This document shows positions 1-10,023 of a stretch of 64,000 nt of DNA, piece by piece. Each line of letters opens with the position of its first letter. Position 1 is the first letter of the stretch. A program made the position numbers and the translations under genes. The notes under the pieces are model-generated. The model saw only the letters and a program-made list of their open reading frames with translations, did no database searches and had not been told where the DNA came from. Origin of the DNA: Streptomyces leeuwenhoekii (GTDB lineage: Bacteria; Actinomycetota; Actinomycetes; Streptomycetales; Streptomycetaceae); assembly GCF_001013905.1 (NCBI RefSeq), contig NZ_LN831790.1:434001-498000 (forward strand), in the 5' to 3' direction.

Positions 1-1514
1 CACCGCAGGCTCTCCGGTCCCTCCAGGGATCTGTGGGGAACGCCGCCGTCGTCCAACTGCTCCACCGAGGTGGGCACCGTCAGGAACAGAACGAGGGCGT
101 CGGCTCCGGGCTTCGGCCGACCGAGCAAGCCGAGCTGCAACGCGCCGCGGTTCACGAGGTCATTCGCAGTGGTGGCCGTCGTCTCGACGACGCGACCCGC
201 GTGACCATGGAGGCCCGGCTCGGTGCCGATTTCTCCGACGTCCGGGTGCACTCCGGCAGCGCCGCGAGGGCGTCGGCCGCAGCACTGGGCGCCCGTGCCT
301 ACACCTCGGGCAACCATGTCGTCATCGGTGACGGCGGCGCCGACGCGCACACGCTCGCCCACGAACTCACCCACGTCATCCAGCAACGCCAAGGGCCCGT
401 CACAGGTACTGACAACGGTGCCGGTCTGAAGGTCTCTTCTCCCGACGACCGGTTCGAGCGCGAGGCGGAGGCGAACGCGCGTCGAGCACTCAGCGAGCCG
501 GTCCCCGCCGCCGGCGACGACGTCGGAACCGTCCAGGGGTTCGCCGAGTACGCCCCGTCGCAGCAGCATGCCGAACACGTGCAGCGCGCGGTGCCGCACC
601 GAAAGGTCGATGACCAAGGCAACAGGGAGGACCTGGCCGCGTTCAACGAAATCGTGGCCGGTCTGGACAATGCCGTCCAATGGGCCTACGACTATGTGAT
701 AGGCACCCCGGGTCTGGGCGCACTCGCCGAGTTCGACGGGCACACGAGGCACTGGGTCCGCACCTGGGAGGCGTTCCTCGAGGGCGATGTCGGTAAACCC
801 AGCAAGGAGTTCGGCTACGCCGTGGAATCCGTGGCCACCTACCGGCTGAAGGGCACGACGACATTCGCCGACTACCACATCGGGCTTCAAGAGGTACACG
901 GCGGGACCCGACCCGACGTCGTGCTCACCGGTCCCGGCGGGCGACTCGTCGCGGCGCTCGACATCACCGCGTCCGGCAGCCAGGATCACATCTTCGACAA
1001 GGACAACTGGGAAAAGAGGTTCCCCAGTTTCGCCGAGATCACGTACCAGTCCCTCACCGACGTGACACTCGAGCTGATGCGTGGGCGGAAGGACGCCACC
1101 GGCTCCGTCTCGAAGGAGGAACTGGCGGCGTTCCAAGCCGCAGCGGCGGAACGGCGGAACAGGTTCATGGAGCGGCGCGACGAGATCAGGGCCGACTTCG
1201 ACACGTATGTCAAACCTCTGAAGCCGAAACCCGCCGTGTTCAATCTCCGGCCCGAGCTCGGCATACAGCTTGTCGTGAGCTGGCTCAGGAGCGGACGCTT
1301 CGACCTGTCGGACGATGTGAAGAGGCTGGACAAGACGGCTTCCTGCGTACTCGCCGCACTGGGTGTCGACGGCGGCCAGTACGGCTTCACCACCGGCTAC
1401 ACCGCCAACGTCGCACGCGGGGAGTCCTTCCTCATGGCGGCCGACACGCGCCCGACGGCGGACGCGTGGGGAAAGACCTTCGAGGTGAAGGAGCTGGGCT
1501 TCGACCTCACGTGA
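1..1514 (+). CDS. DUF4157 (eCIS-associated) protein, 5' end outside window
   Basis: The frame is open from the first base and reads PQALRSLQGSVGNAAVVQLL, the usual opening motif of DUF4157 proteins, so the gene starts left of the window; GTG at 33 is not the start. Residues here are counted from that GTG. The DUF4157 domain lies at about 55-120 and ends in the zinc-protease-like motif HELTH (110-114). Such domains often mark proteins linked to extracellular contractile injection systems, with a variable C-terminal effector. The roughly 300-residue C-terminal part is not a family I can name. It contains RPD (293-295) and LDIT (D310) followed by SQDHIFDK, an arrangement that recalls but does not match PD-(D/E)XK nucleases. 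The effector role is inference; no eCIS structural genes are in the window. Confidence 0.85.
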   Translation, partial: PQALRSLQGSVGNAAVVQLLHRGGHRQEQNEGVGSGLRPTEQAELQRAAVHEVIRSGGRRLDDATRVTMEARLGADFSDVRVHSGSAARASAAALGARAYTSGNHVVIGDGGADAHTLAHELTHVIQQRQGPVTGTDNGAGLKVSSPDDRFEREAEANARRALSEPVPAAGDDVGTVQGFAEYAPSQQHAEHVQRAVPHRKVDDQGNREDLAAFNEIVAGLDNAVQWAYDYVIGTPGLGALAEFDGHTRHWVRTWEAFLEGDVGKPSKEFGYAVESVATYRLKGTTTFADYHIGLQEVHGGTRPDVVLTGPGGRLVAALDITASGSQDHIFDKDNWEKRFPSFAEITYQSLTDVTLELMRGRKDATGSVSKEELAAFQAAAAERRNRFMERRDEIRADFDTYVKPLKPKPAVFNLRPELGIQLVVSWLRSGRFDLSDDVKRLDKTASCVLAALGVDGGQYGFTTGYTANVARGESFLMAADTRPTADAWGKTFEVKELGFDLT

Positions 1515-1678
1515 GCGACGTGACCGATCGACCCGCTGTTCCTCCGCCGGGCGGGTACTGCGACGACCACGCCCGGCCCACCCTGGTGGCCGTCCTGCCG
1601 ACCCACCCCGACGGCCGCAGCTCCAGCCTCCGCGCAGGACGCCACTGGGCTCCGGCGGAGGTCGGCGGCCGGCCGTAG
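1511..1678 (+). CDS. possible 55-residue coupled ORF after the DUF4157 gene
   Basis: GTG at 1511 overlaps the TGA of the DUF4157 gene by four bases (GTGA), the usual arrangement of translationally coupled genes. The predicted peptide begins MSDVTDRPAVPPPGGY and has no domain I recognise. The only purine-rich ribosome-binding candidate, AAGGAG near 1487, is too far upstream, so translation would depend on coupling. If real it could be a partner or immunity protein, but this is a guess from position. A chance open frame in GC-rich DNA is equally likely. Confidence 0.25.
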   Translation: MSDVTDRPAVPPPGGYCDDHARPTLVAVLPTHPDGRSSSLRAGRHWAPAEVGGRP

Positions 1679-1799
1679 CAGCTCCTTGTCCAGCTCGACG
1701 GTGTGCAGGGGAGCACGCCACCGGGTGGGGGCGACGCGCCGGCGGCGAGTACCGTCGGCGCGGGGGCCCGGCCGGGTGAGGGTGAGCGGGAGAGCGCCG

Positions 1800-2337
1800 T
1801 CAGGTGAAGAGCCTGCCGACCAGTTGTTCGCGGCGGGTCGCCGCCTCCAGGTTCTCGTCGACGAAGCAGAGCATCACGCCCTTGCGGCCCGGGTGATAGG
1901 CGGCCAGGATCACCACACCGCGCCGGGTCGCGGGATCGTAGACCTCCCCCGACTCCCGCAGGCGTCGCAAGGCGTCGGCGAAGGACGGCACCGTCCAGCC
2001 CTGCGGCCACACCCGTTCCAGCAGCACACGATCTGTGCCGAACCCCGCTCCGACGACCCGCTTCCCGACGATCTCGTAGATGTGGGTGGATCCGGTGGCG
2101 CGTCCGTTGTACTCAGTGAACAGGACCTCGCCCGCGGGCGTGACCACGGCGTCCGCGCTGAGGATGCCCCGGTATCCCAGTGCGCCCAGCCCTTCGGAGA
2201 TCCTGCGCCCGCCCTCGACGAGGGTGTCCAGTTGGCGTTCGTCGAGGCCGGGAGCGGGCATCACCTGTGCCTCGGGCAGCGGCCGGTAGCGCATCTCGCC
2301 GTGGCCTCCGAGCCGCAGCTCGGGCCGGGCCTGTCGG
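1800..2337 (-). pseudogene. C-terminal remnant of an ATP-grasp ligase (PGM1-related)
   Basis: On the minus strand the frame ending at 1800 encodes about 178 residues resembling the C-terminal part of ATP-grasp peptide ligases of the PGM1-related type. Visible blocks are LPEAQVMPAPGLDERQ, GYRGILSADAVVTP and FTEYNGRATGSTHIYEIVG; the acidic FTEYN segment belongs to the metal/ATP site. Similarity continues upstream of the first ATG (2294) to about 2335, where it meets an unrelated gene on the other strand. The N-terminal pre-ATP-grasp and nucleotide-binding parts are missing, so the fragment cannot be a working ligase. An ancestral role coupling a guanidino-arylglycine starter to a peptide is inference from the neighbours. 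Confidence 0.7.
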
Positions 2338-2872
2338 CTTCGAGATGATGTTCGACGGCGCCCAGTGCCTCCGGCTCGGCCGGGATCTCGTCGTCAACAT
2401 CTCCACCGAGAACCGCGCCCAGGCCTGTGACTGGCTGGAACGCCATCTGGAGGGACGCTTCCGCATCCACCGGGTCCACCGGCTCAGCGACAGCCACATC
2501 GACAGCATGGTTCTGGCGCTGCGCCCCGGCACGCTGCTGGTGCGTTCCAAGGACGTCGCCGACCTGCTGCCGCCCGCGCTCGCGAACTGGGACATGATCG
2601 TGCCGCCCCCGCCGGAGGGGAACAACTTCCCCCGGTACGAGGACGACGATCTGGTCCTGACCAGCCCGTTCATCGACCTCAACGTGCTGTCCGTCTCCCC
2701 TGACACCGTCCTCGTCAACGACGCCTGCCCGGAGCTGATCCGCACCCTGGAGCAGCACCGCTTCACGGTCGTACCGGTCCGCCACCGCCACCGGCGCCTG
2801 TTCGGCGGAGGCTTCCACTGCTTCACGCTCGACACGGTCCGGGACGGCGGGCCCGAGGACTACCTCGGCTGA
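2338..2872 (+). pseudogene. C-terminal half of a glycine/inosamine-type amidinotransferase
   Basis: The + frame from about 2338 to the TGA at 2870-2872 encodes some 177 residues matching the second half of L-arginine amidinotransferases (AGAT/StrB family, normally about 350 or more residues). Blocks include MFDGAQCLRLGRD, SHIDSMVLALRPG and GGGFHCFTLDTVR. All three catalytic-triad positions are present: Asp (codon 2354), His (2495) and Cys (2819). The N-terminal half is absent and the sequence upstream belongs to the oppositely oriented ATP-grasp remnant, so the gene is 5'-deleted. Open frames exist upstream (ATG at 2180), but that stretch is antisense to the ligase and not homologous. The stop is 15 nt before the DpgA-like start, so the two were probably one operon. 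Confidence 0.75.
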
Positions 2873-2887
2873 GTCACAGGAGGCCCG

Positions 2888-4084
2888 ATGCACCGGACGC
2901 GAGAGCAGCACACGGCACGGGTGTCCGCTCCCTCCCGGGCCCCGGCGCCGCCGGGCCCGGCCCGGCCACCGGCGGCCCGTTCCCGCCCGGCGGCGGCCGG
3001 CCGGCCGCTCGTGCCGCGCCTCGCGTCCGTCGGCACGGCGGTGCCGTCCGCGCGGTACACGCAGCAGGACGTACTGGACCTGTTCCGCGTCCGCGATCCG
3101 CGTATCGCCTCGCTCTTCCTCAACGGCGGCATCGAGCGCCGCCATCTGTCCCTGCCGCCCCCGGGGCCGGACGGCACCCCGCCGCAGGAGACGCAGGGCG
3201 AACTCCTCGCCCGGCACGGCGCCGAGGCCGTACGGCTGGGGCGCGCGGCGGTCGAGGAGTGCCTGCGCCGGGCCGGGGCCGCCCCCGCCGACGTGCGCCA
3301 CCTGTGCTGTGTCACGTCCACGGGCTTGCTCACACCCGGCCTGAGCGCCCTGCTCGTCAAGGAGATGGGCCTGTCCCCGCACTGCTCCCGGCTCGACGTC
3401 GTCGGCATGGGATGCAATGCCGGGCTCAACGCCCTTTCCGCTACGGCCGGATGGGCCGCCGCACACCCGGGCGGCCTCGCGGTCATGGCATGTATCGAGG
3501 TCTGCTCGGCGGCCTATGTGTTCGACGGCACGATGCGGACGTCCGTCGTCAACAGCCTCTTCGGCGACGGCGCCGCGGCGGTCGCCGTGGTCGCACCCGA
3601 GGGCACGGCGTCCGGGACCGCGGCCGGCGCGCAGACGGCCCCGGGCCCCGGGGTGCTCCGCTTCGCGAGCCGCATCGTCCCCGACGCCATCGCCGCGATG
3701 CGCTACGACTGGGACGACACCCACGGCCGGTTCAGCTTCTTCCTCGACCCGGAGGTGCCGTACGTCGTCGGGGCCCACGTCGAGGACGCGGTGCGGCGCC
3801 TGCTCGACGGTACGGGGCTCGTCCGCTCCGACATCGACCACTGGGTGATCCACTCCGGGGGCAGGAAGGTCGTGGACTCCGTGCGCGTCAACCTCGGGCT
3901 CACCCGGCACGATGTGCGCCACACCAGTGGCGTGCTGCGGGACCTGGGCAACGTCTCCAGCGGCTCGTTCCTCTTCTCCTACCGGCGGCTGCTCGACGAG
4001 GGAGCCGCACAGCCCGGCGACCACGGCGTGATGATCACGATGGGCCCGGGTTCCACGATCGAGACGGCTCTGCTGCGCTGGTGA
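2888..4084 (+). CDS. dpgA: type III polyketide synthase, DpgA-like (3,5-dihydroxyphenylacetyl-CoA synthase)
   Basis: The 398-residue chalcone-synthase-fold protein starts at ATG 2888 behind AGGAGG at 2878-2883. DpgA enzymes condense four malonyl-CoA to 3,5-dihydroxyphenylacetyl-CoA, precursor of dihydroxyphenylglycine and related aryl units. The catalytic triad is intact: Cys176 in VGMGCNAGLNAL, His322 in WVIHSGG and Asn355 in GNVSSG. The first 40 residues are a low-complexity Ala/Pro/Arg extension before PRLASVGTAVPSARY. The DpgB-like gene follows directly, supporting DpgA rather than a generic chalcone or naphthalene synthase. DpgC and the later dioxygenase, oxidase and aminotransferase steps are absent, so no free dihydroxyphenylglycine pathway is complete here. 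Its promoter may have been lost with the upstream deletion. Confidence 0.85.
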   Translation: MHRTREQHTARVSAPSRAPAPPGPARPPAARSRPAAAGRPLVPRLASVGTAVPSARYTQQDVLDLFRVRDPRIASLFLNGGIERRHLSLPPPGPDGTPPQETQGELLARHGAEAVRLGRAAVEECLRRAGAAPADVRHLCCVTSTGLLTPGLSALLVKEMGLSPHCSRLDVVGMGCNAGLNALSATAGWAAAHPGGLAVMACIEVCSAAYVFDGTMRTSVVNSLFGDGAAAVAVVAPEGTASGTAAGAQTAPGPGVLRFASRIVPDAIAAMRYDWDDTHGRFSFFLDPEVPYVVGAHVEDAVRRLLDGTGLVRSDIDHWVIHSGGRKVVDSVRVNLGLTRHDVRHTSGVLRDLGNVSSGSFLFSYRRLLDEGAAQPGDHGVMITMGPGSTIETALLRW

Positions 4085-4121
4085 CCGCGCGTTCGAGCGA
4101 ACGTACGACAGGAGGCGGAAG

Positions 4122-4949
4122 GTGTCGACTCTCCCACCGGCCGAGGAGCTGGCCGACGGCCTGGGGTTGCGGCTCCGGATCGGCGGCGCGGTCCCGCTCG
4201 ACGCGCTCACCCTGGCGCTCGACGACCTGTGCCGGCGCGCCGACGCGCGTGACCGCCAGACGGTCGCCGTGCTGATGCTCGGCGACGGGACGAGCGGCGG
4301 GCCGTGGCCCGGAGACGTCGGCGTGCAGGACGTCAGCCGGTGGGAGCGTGCCGTCCGGCGCCTGGAACGGCTCGCCGCGGTCACGGTCGCCGTGGCGAGC
4401 GGGACCTGCGGCGGGCCCTCGCTGGACCCGCTGCTGACCGCCGACTACCGGATGGCCACCCCGGATCTGCGGCTGGTGCTGCCCGTCAACGACGGGCACT
4501 TCTGGCCGGGCATGGCCGTGCACCGCCTGGTCCGTCACACGGGTCTCGCCCACGCCCGGCGGCTGGTGCTGTGGGGGCACGACGTGACGGCACCGCGCGC
4601 CCTGGAGTACGGGCTGATCGACGAGACCGTCCCGGACACCGGTGAGGCGGTGCGCACGGCCACGGTGTGGCTGGGACGGGCGAGCGCCGCCGAGGTGGCC
4701 GTACGCCGGGCGCTGCTGCTGGAGGCCGCGTCGACCCTCCACGAGGACGCCCTGGGCACGCATCTGGCCGCCTGCGCCCGCGAACTGCGCCGCCTGCGCC
4801 CCGCACCCGACGAGCCGGCCCTCCCCCGGCCCGACGCTCTCCCGGAGGCCGCCCCGCCGGCTCCGCCGGGCTCGTCCGCGGCGTCCGCGCGGACCGACGC
4901 CGCGGGCGGCGCGGCAGACGCCGACCGCCCCGGCTCCACCGGGTCGTGA
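4122..4949 (+). CDS. dpgB: DpgB-like enoyl-CoA hydratase family protein
   Basis: The 275-residue crotonase-fold protein starts at GTG 4122 after AGGAGGCGGAAG. DpgB partners strongly raise DpgA turnover and help dehydrate and aromatise the product. The hydratase core (about 10-220) shows VAVASGTCGGPSLDPLLTADYR, an oxyanion-hole-type segment, and a GLIDETVP segment typical of the fold. The last 50 residues are an Ala/Pro/Gly-rich tail of no clear function. It lies 37 nt after the DpgA-like gene on the same strand. DpgD-type hydratases are related, but the pairing with DpgA and the moderate length favour DpgB. Confidence 0.75.
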   Translation: MSTLPPAEELADGLGLRLRIGGAVPLDALTLALDDLCRRADARDRQTVAVLMLGDGTSGGPWPGDVGVQDVSRWERAVRRLERLAAVTVAVASGTCGGPSLDPLLTADYRMATPDLRLVLPVNDGHFWPGMAVHRLVRHTGLAHARRLVLWGHDVTAPRALEYGLIDETVPDTGEAVRTATVWLGRASAAEVAVRRALLLEAASTLHEDALGTHLAACARELRRLRPAPDEPALPRPDALPEAAPPAPPGSSAASARTDAAGGAADADRPGSTGS

Positions 4950-5014
4950 CCGCCGGCCGACGACCGACGACCGGACCCGCCGCCCTCGCTCCCCGTTGAT
5001 AGGATCGCCGCCCC

Positions 5015-6784
5015 ATGAGGCCGTTGCCCGACTCCGAGCCCGCGACGCCCGACGTCCGCTCGCCCACGCGGTACCTGCTCCACCTCGCCGCCCGTACCCC
5101 GGCCGCCATCGCGCTGGGGGTGCTCTACGGCATCGGCTGCATGCTGGCGCAGGCGCTGGTGCCGGTCGCGATCGGACGGGCCGTCGACGAGGGCCTGGTC
5201 GCCCGTGACACGGGGGCGCTGTGGGTGTGGGGAGGGACCGTCCTCGGACTCGGCGTCCTGCAGGCCGTCACCAGCATCCTGCGGGACCGGTGCGCGCTGA
5301 CCGCGTCGCTGGCGGCGAACTACCGCACCGTGCGGTCCGTCACCCGGCACGCCGCTGCGCTGGGCTCGTCGATGAGCCGCCGGGTGTCGGCCGGCGAGGC
5401 GCTCAGCGTCGGGGCCATGGACGCCACCCGCATCGGACGTGCGCTGGAGATCCTGGCCCATGGCGCCGGTGCCCTCGTCGCGGTGTGCGCGGTGGCCGCG
5501 GTCATGCTGAGCACGTCGTGGCAGCTCGGGCTGATCGTACTGGTCGGCGTTCCCCTCATGGCGTGGGCGGTCGGGGCGGTGATCCGCCCGCTGTACGGCC
5601 GTCAGGAGAGCCTGCGGGAGGAGCAGTCGGCGCTCACCTCGCAGGCGGTGGACATCGTGGGCGGCCTGCGGGTGCTGCGCGGGCTCGGGGGTGAGGAGGT
5701 GGCGGCGGCCCGGTACCGTGCCCGGTCCCAGGAGGTGCGCCGCTCGGCCGTCCGGGTCGCCCGCCTCGAGTCCCTGCTCGGCGCGATCCAGGAGCTGCTG
5801 CCCGGACTGCTGATGGTGCTGGTGGTGTGGGCCGGGGCGCGTCTGGTCGTCGCGGACCGGATCAGCGTGGGGCAGTTGGTGGTGTTCTATGCGTACGCCG
5901 TGTTCCTGACGACGCCGCTGCGGCTGCTGACGGTCACGGCGAACCGCTTCACCCGGGCGCACGTGGCGGCGGGCCGCGTGGTGCGGCTGCTGTCCCTGGC
6001 ACCGGACCCCGGACCCCGCCCCGCGCCCGGCCGGGGGGCGGGGCCCGTACCGCCCGCCCGCGGAGCGGAGTCCGGCGCCCCCGGCGCCGTGCCGCCGGGG
6101 GCGCCCGGCGACCTGACCGACCCGGAGACGGGTCTGCGGGTGCGGGCCGGGCTGCTGACGGCCGTCGTGTGCGCGGACCCGGACGCGGCCCCGGCGATCG
6201 CCGACCGGCTGGGCGGCTACGCCTCCCCCGCCGCGCACTACGCCGGTACCGCGCTCGGCGCCCTGCCGCGCGACGAGGTGCGCCGTCGCATCCTTGTCGG
6301 CGACCACGACGCGCACCTGTTCTCGGGGACGCTCCGCGACACCCTGGCCCCCGCGCACATGTCCCGGGACGGCGACGCCCCGCTGCTGGCGGCGCTGCGC
6401 ACCGCCTCGGCCGACGACATCGCGGCGAGTCTGCCCGCCGGTCTCGACGAGCCGTTCGTACAGGGCGGCAGGGAGTTCTCCGGCGGTCAGCGTCAGCGCC
6501 TGCGCCTGGCGCGGGCCCTGCTGGCCGATCCGGAGGTGCTGATTCTGGTGGAGCCCACGAACGCGGTGGACGCCCACACCGAATCCCGCATCGCCACCCG
6601 CCTGGCGACGGCACGTCGGGGCCGGACGACAGCGGTCTTCACGACGAGCCCCGCGCTGCTGCGCGTGGCGGACCACGTGGTGCACATCGTGGCCGGGAGG
6701 GTCCACGCGCAGGGCACCCACACGGAACTGCTCGCGGAGCACGACTACCGCTCGCTGGTGCTGCGCGGCGCCACCGGACCGTGA
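5015..6784 (+). CDS. ABC exporter (TMD-NBD fusion) with degenerate ATPase motifs
   Basis: The 589-residue protein has an exporter-type transmembrane domain (about 30-320, several hydrophobic helices) and a C-terminal nucleotide-binding region. A low-complexity Pro/Gly linker lies near 330-370. The ATPase is eroded: where Walker A (GxxGxGKS/T) is expected it reads TAVVCADPDAAPAIADRLGG; the Walker B aspartate is Val (LILVEPTNAVD, near 510); the switch His is replaced (FTTSPALLRVADHV). The signature FSGGQRQRL is intact. Heterodimeric exporters often have one such half, with a consensus partner beside it, but no partner gene is in the window. ATG 5015 is preceded by a TAGGAT hexamer (5000-5005) that could be a -10 element. 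It was probably the exporter of the neighbouring cluster. Confidence 0.8.
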   Translation: MRPLPDSEPATPDVRSPTRYLLHLAARTPAAIALGVLYGIGCMLAQALVPVAIGRAVDEGLVARDTGALWVWGGTVLGLGVLQAVTSILRDRCALTASLAANYRTVRSVTRHAAALGSSMSRRVSAGEALSVGAMDATRIGRALEILAHGAGALVAVCAVAAVMLSTSWQLGLIVLVGVPLMAWAVGAVIRPLYGRQESLREEQSALTSQAVDIVGGLRVLRGLGGEEVAAARYRARSQEVRRSAVRVARLESLLGAIQELLPGLLMVLVVWAGARLVVADRISVGQLVVFYAYAVFLTTPLRLLTVTANRFTRAHVAAGRVVRLLSLAPDPGPRPAPGRGAGPVPPARGAESGAPGAVPPGAPGDLTDPETGLRVRAGLLTAVVCADPDAAPAIADRLGGYASPAAHYAGTALGALPRDEVRRRILVGDHDAHLFSGTLRDTLAPAHMSRDGDAPLLAALRTASADDIAASLPAGLDEPFVQGGREFSGGQRQRLRLARALLADPEVLILVEPTNAVDAHTESRIATRLATARRGRTTAVFTTSPALLRVADHVVHIVAGRVHAQGTHTELLAEHDYRSLVLRGATGP

Positions 6785-7298
6785 GCCCGGCGGCACCCTG
6801 CCACGGCGACGCCACCGGTCGCCGCCGCCGTGGAGCAGCCGGGCGCGCCGATGCCTTTGCGGCGGCCGTCACCGAAGGCGAGGAAGGAGCCGCGGGTGCC
6901 GGCGGCACGCTCGGTGGTCCGGCGGTCGGGGCCGAAGGTGGCCGGGCCGGGAAGGCAGCGACGACCTGCACCGGCTGCTCGTTCGCGCGCCGGGTGCTGC
7001 CCGGGCCCGTCCGCGAGTACGGGCCGGATCGGATGGTCTGCGGCCTTTGGCCCACGCGCACGGGAGGCGAGTTCCGTGCGCAGCCGCTGCTCGGTCTCCG
7101 GATCACACTCGCCGGACCGCCGTCCGACAGTGCGGTCGTGTCGTCGGGGGCGGATCCGTGTGGCGCTGCGGGCGGCGCCCCGGCCGGGCCGGTTCGGGGC
7201 GAAGCGCGGCGGGCGGGCACCGACGAAGCCGATGCCCGCCGCCCTCGGCACCGGACCGTTGCCGGCACCCGGCACCCGGCACCCGGCGGGGCTTCGGG
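6785..7298. other. intergenic region between convergent ABC exporter and uvrA-like gene
   Basis: No frame here shows recognisable protein similarity. A hairpin with arms GGCGGGCA (7212-7219) and TGCCCGCC (7233-7240) lies about 60 nt past the uvrA-like stop and may terminate that transcript. Next to it are three tandem copies of a GGCACCC heptamer (about 7263-7283). The rest is featureless GC-rich sequence, possibly remains of the lost part of the exporter cluster. Confidence 0.4.
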
Positions 7299-9683
<2,385 letters not shown>

Positions 9684-10023
9684 CGTGTCTCCATCGGTCG
9701 GGCGGGCCGCCTTCGCGGTCTCCGCCGGCGTTGTCCGGCCCGCTCCGACGGGCGTCGGAGCGGTGAGTCGGTCTGTCCTGCGGCTCTCCGCCGGCGCGGT
9801 GCCACGACCGGCCGCCACCCTCGGCCCGGCGGGCATCGCCTCGCCGGGCGGGGTGCCGTGCTGCCTTCGACGTTACGAGGCCGTGGCGCCTTCCGGCTTC
9901 TTCGATCCTGATCGACCGGCCGTCGCGGCGCGGCACCGCTCTCCGCCGCCCGCGTGCCGCGCCACCGCGGCCGGCCGTGCGTCCGGGGACGAGCCGGGCC
10001 CCGCGGGCCGGCGGGCACGCGTC
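9684..10023. promoter_or_regulatory. uvrA-like upstream region with a perfect hairpin/dyad
   Basis: No coding similarity is seen in this 340-bp gap. A perfect 9-bp inverted repeat, CGCTCCGAC and GTCGGAGCG with a 4-nt loop, spans 9741-9762, 58 nt upstream of the uvrA-like ATG. It could be an operator or a 5'-UTR hairpin for that gene. The stretch next to the proS stop is GC-rich with no clear terminator. Confidence 0.35.

Noticed and set aside
2180..2337. N-terminal part of the amidinotransferase
   Set aside because: The frame is open, but its translation is Arg/Ala-rich noise antisense to the ATP-grasp remnant and does not match the family.
2261..4384. A 707-codon minus-strand frame over dpgA
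   Set aside because: Shadow of the intact type III PKS with its C176/H322/N355 triad on the + strand.
4535..6796. A 753-codon minus-strand frame over the exporter gene
   Set aside because: Low-complexity Arg/Gly/His-rich translation with no motif; the + strand has an obvious transmembrane and ABC architecture.
7263..7283. A CRISPR-like or functional repeat array
   Set aside because: Three copies of a 7-mer without spacers are a simple tandem repeat; no CRISPR array is seen anywhere in the window.
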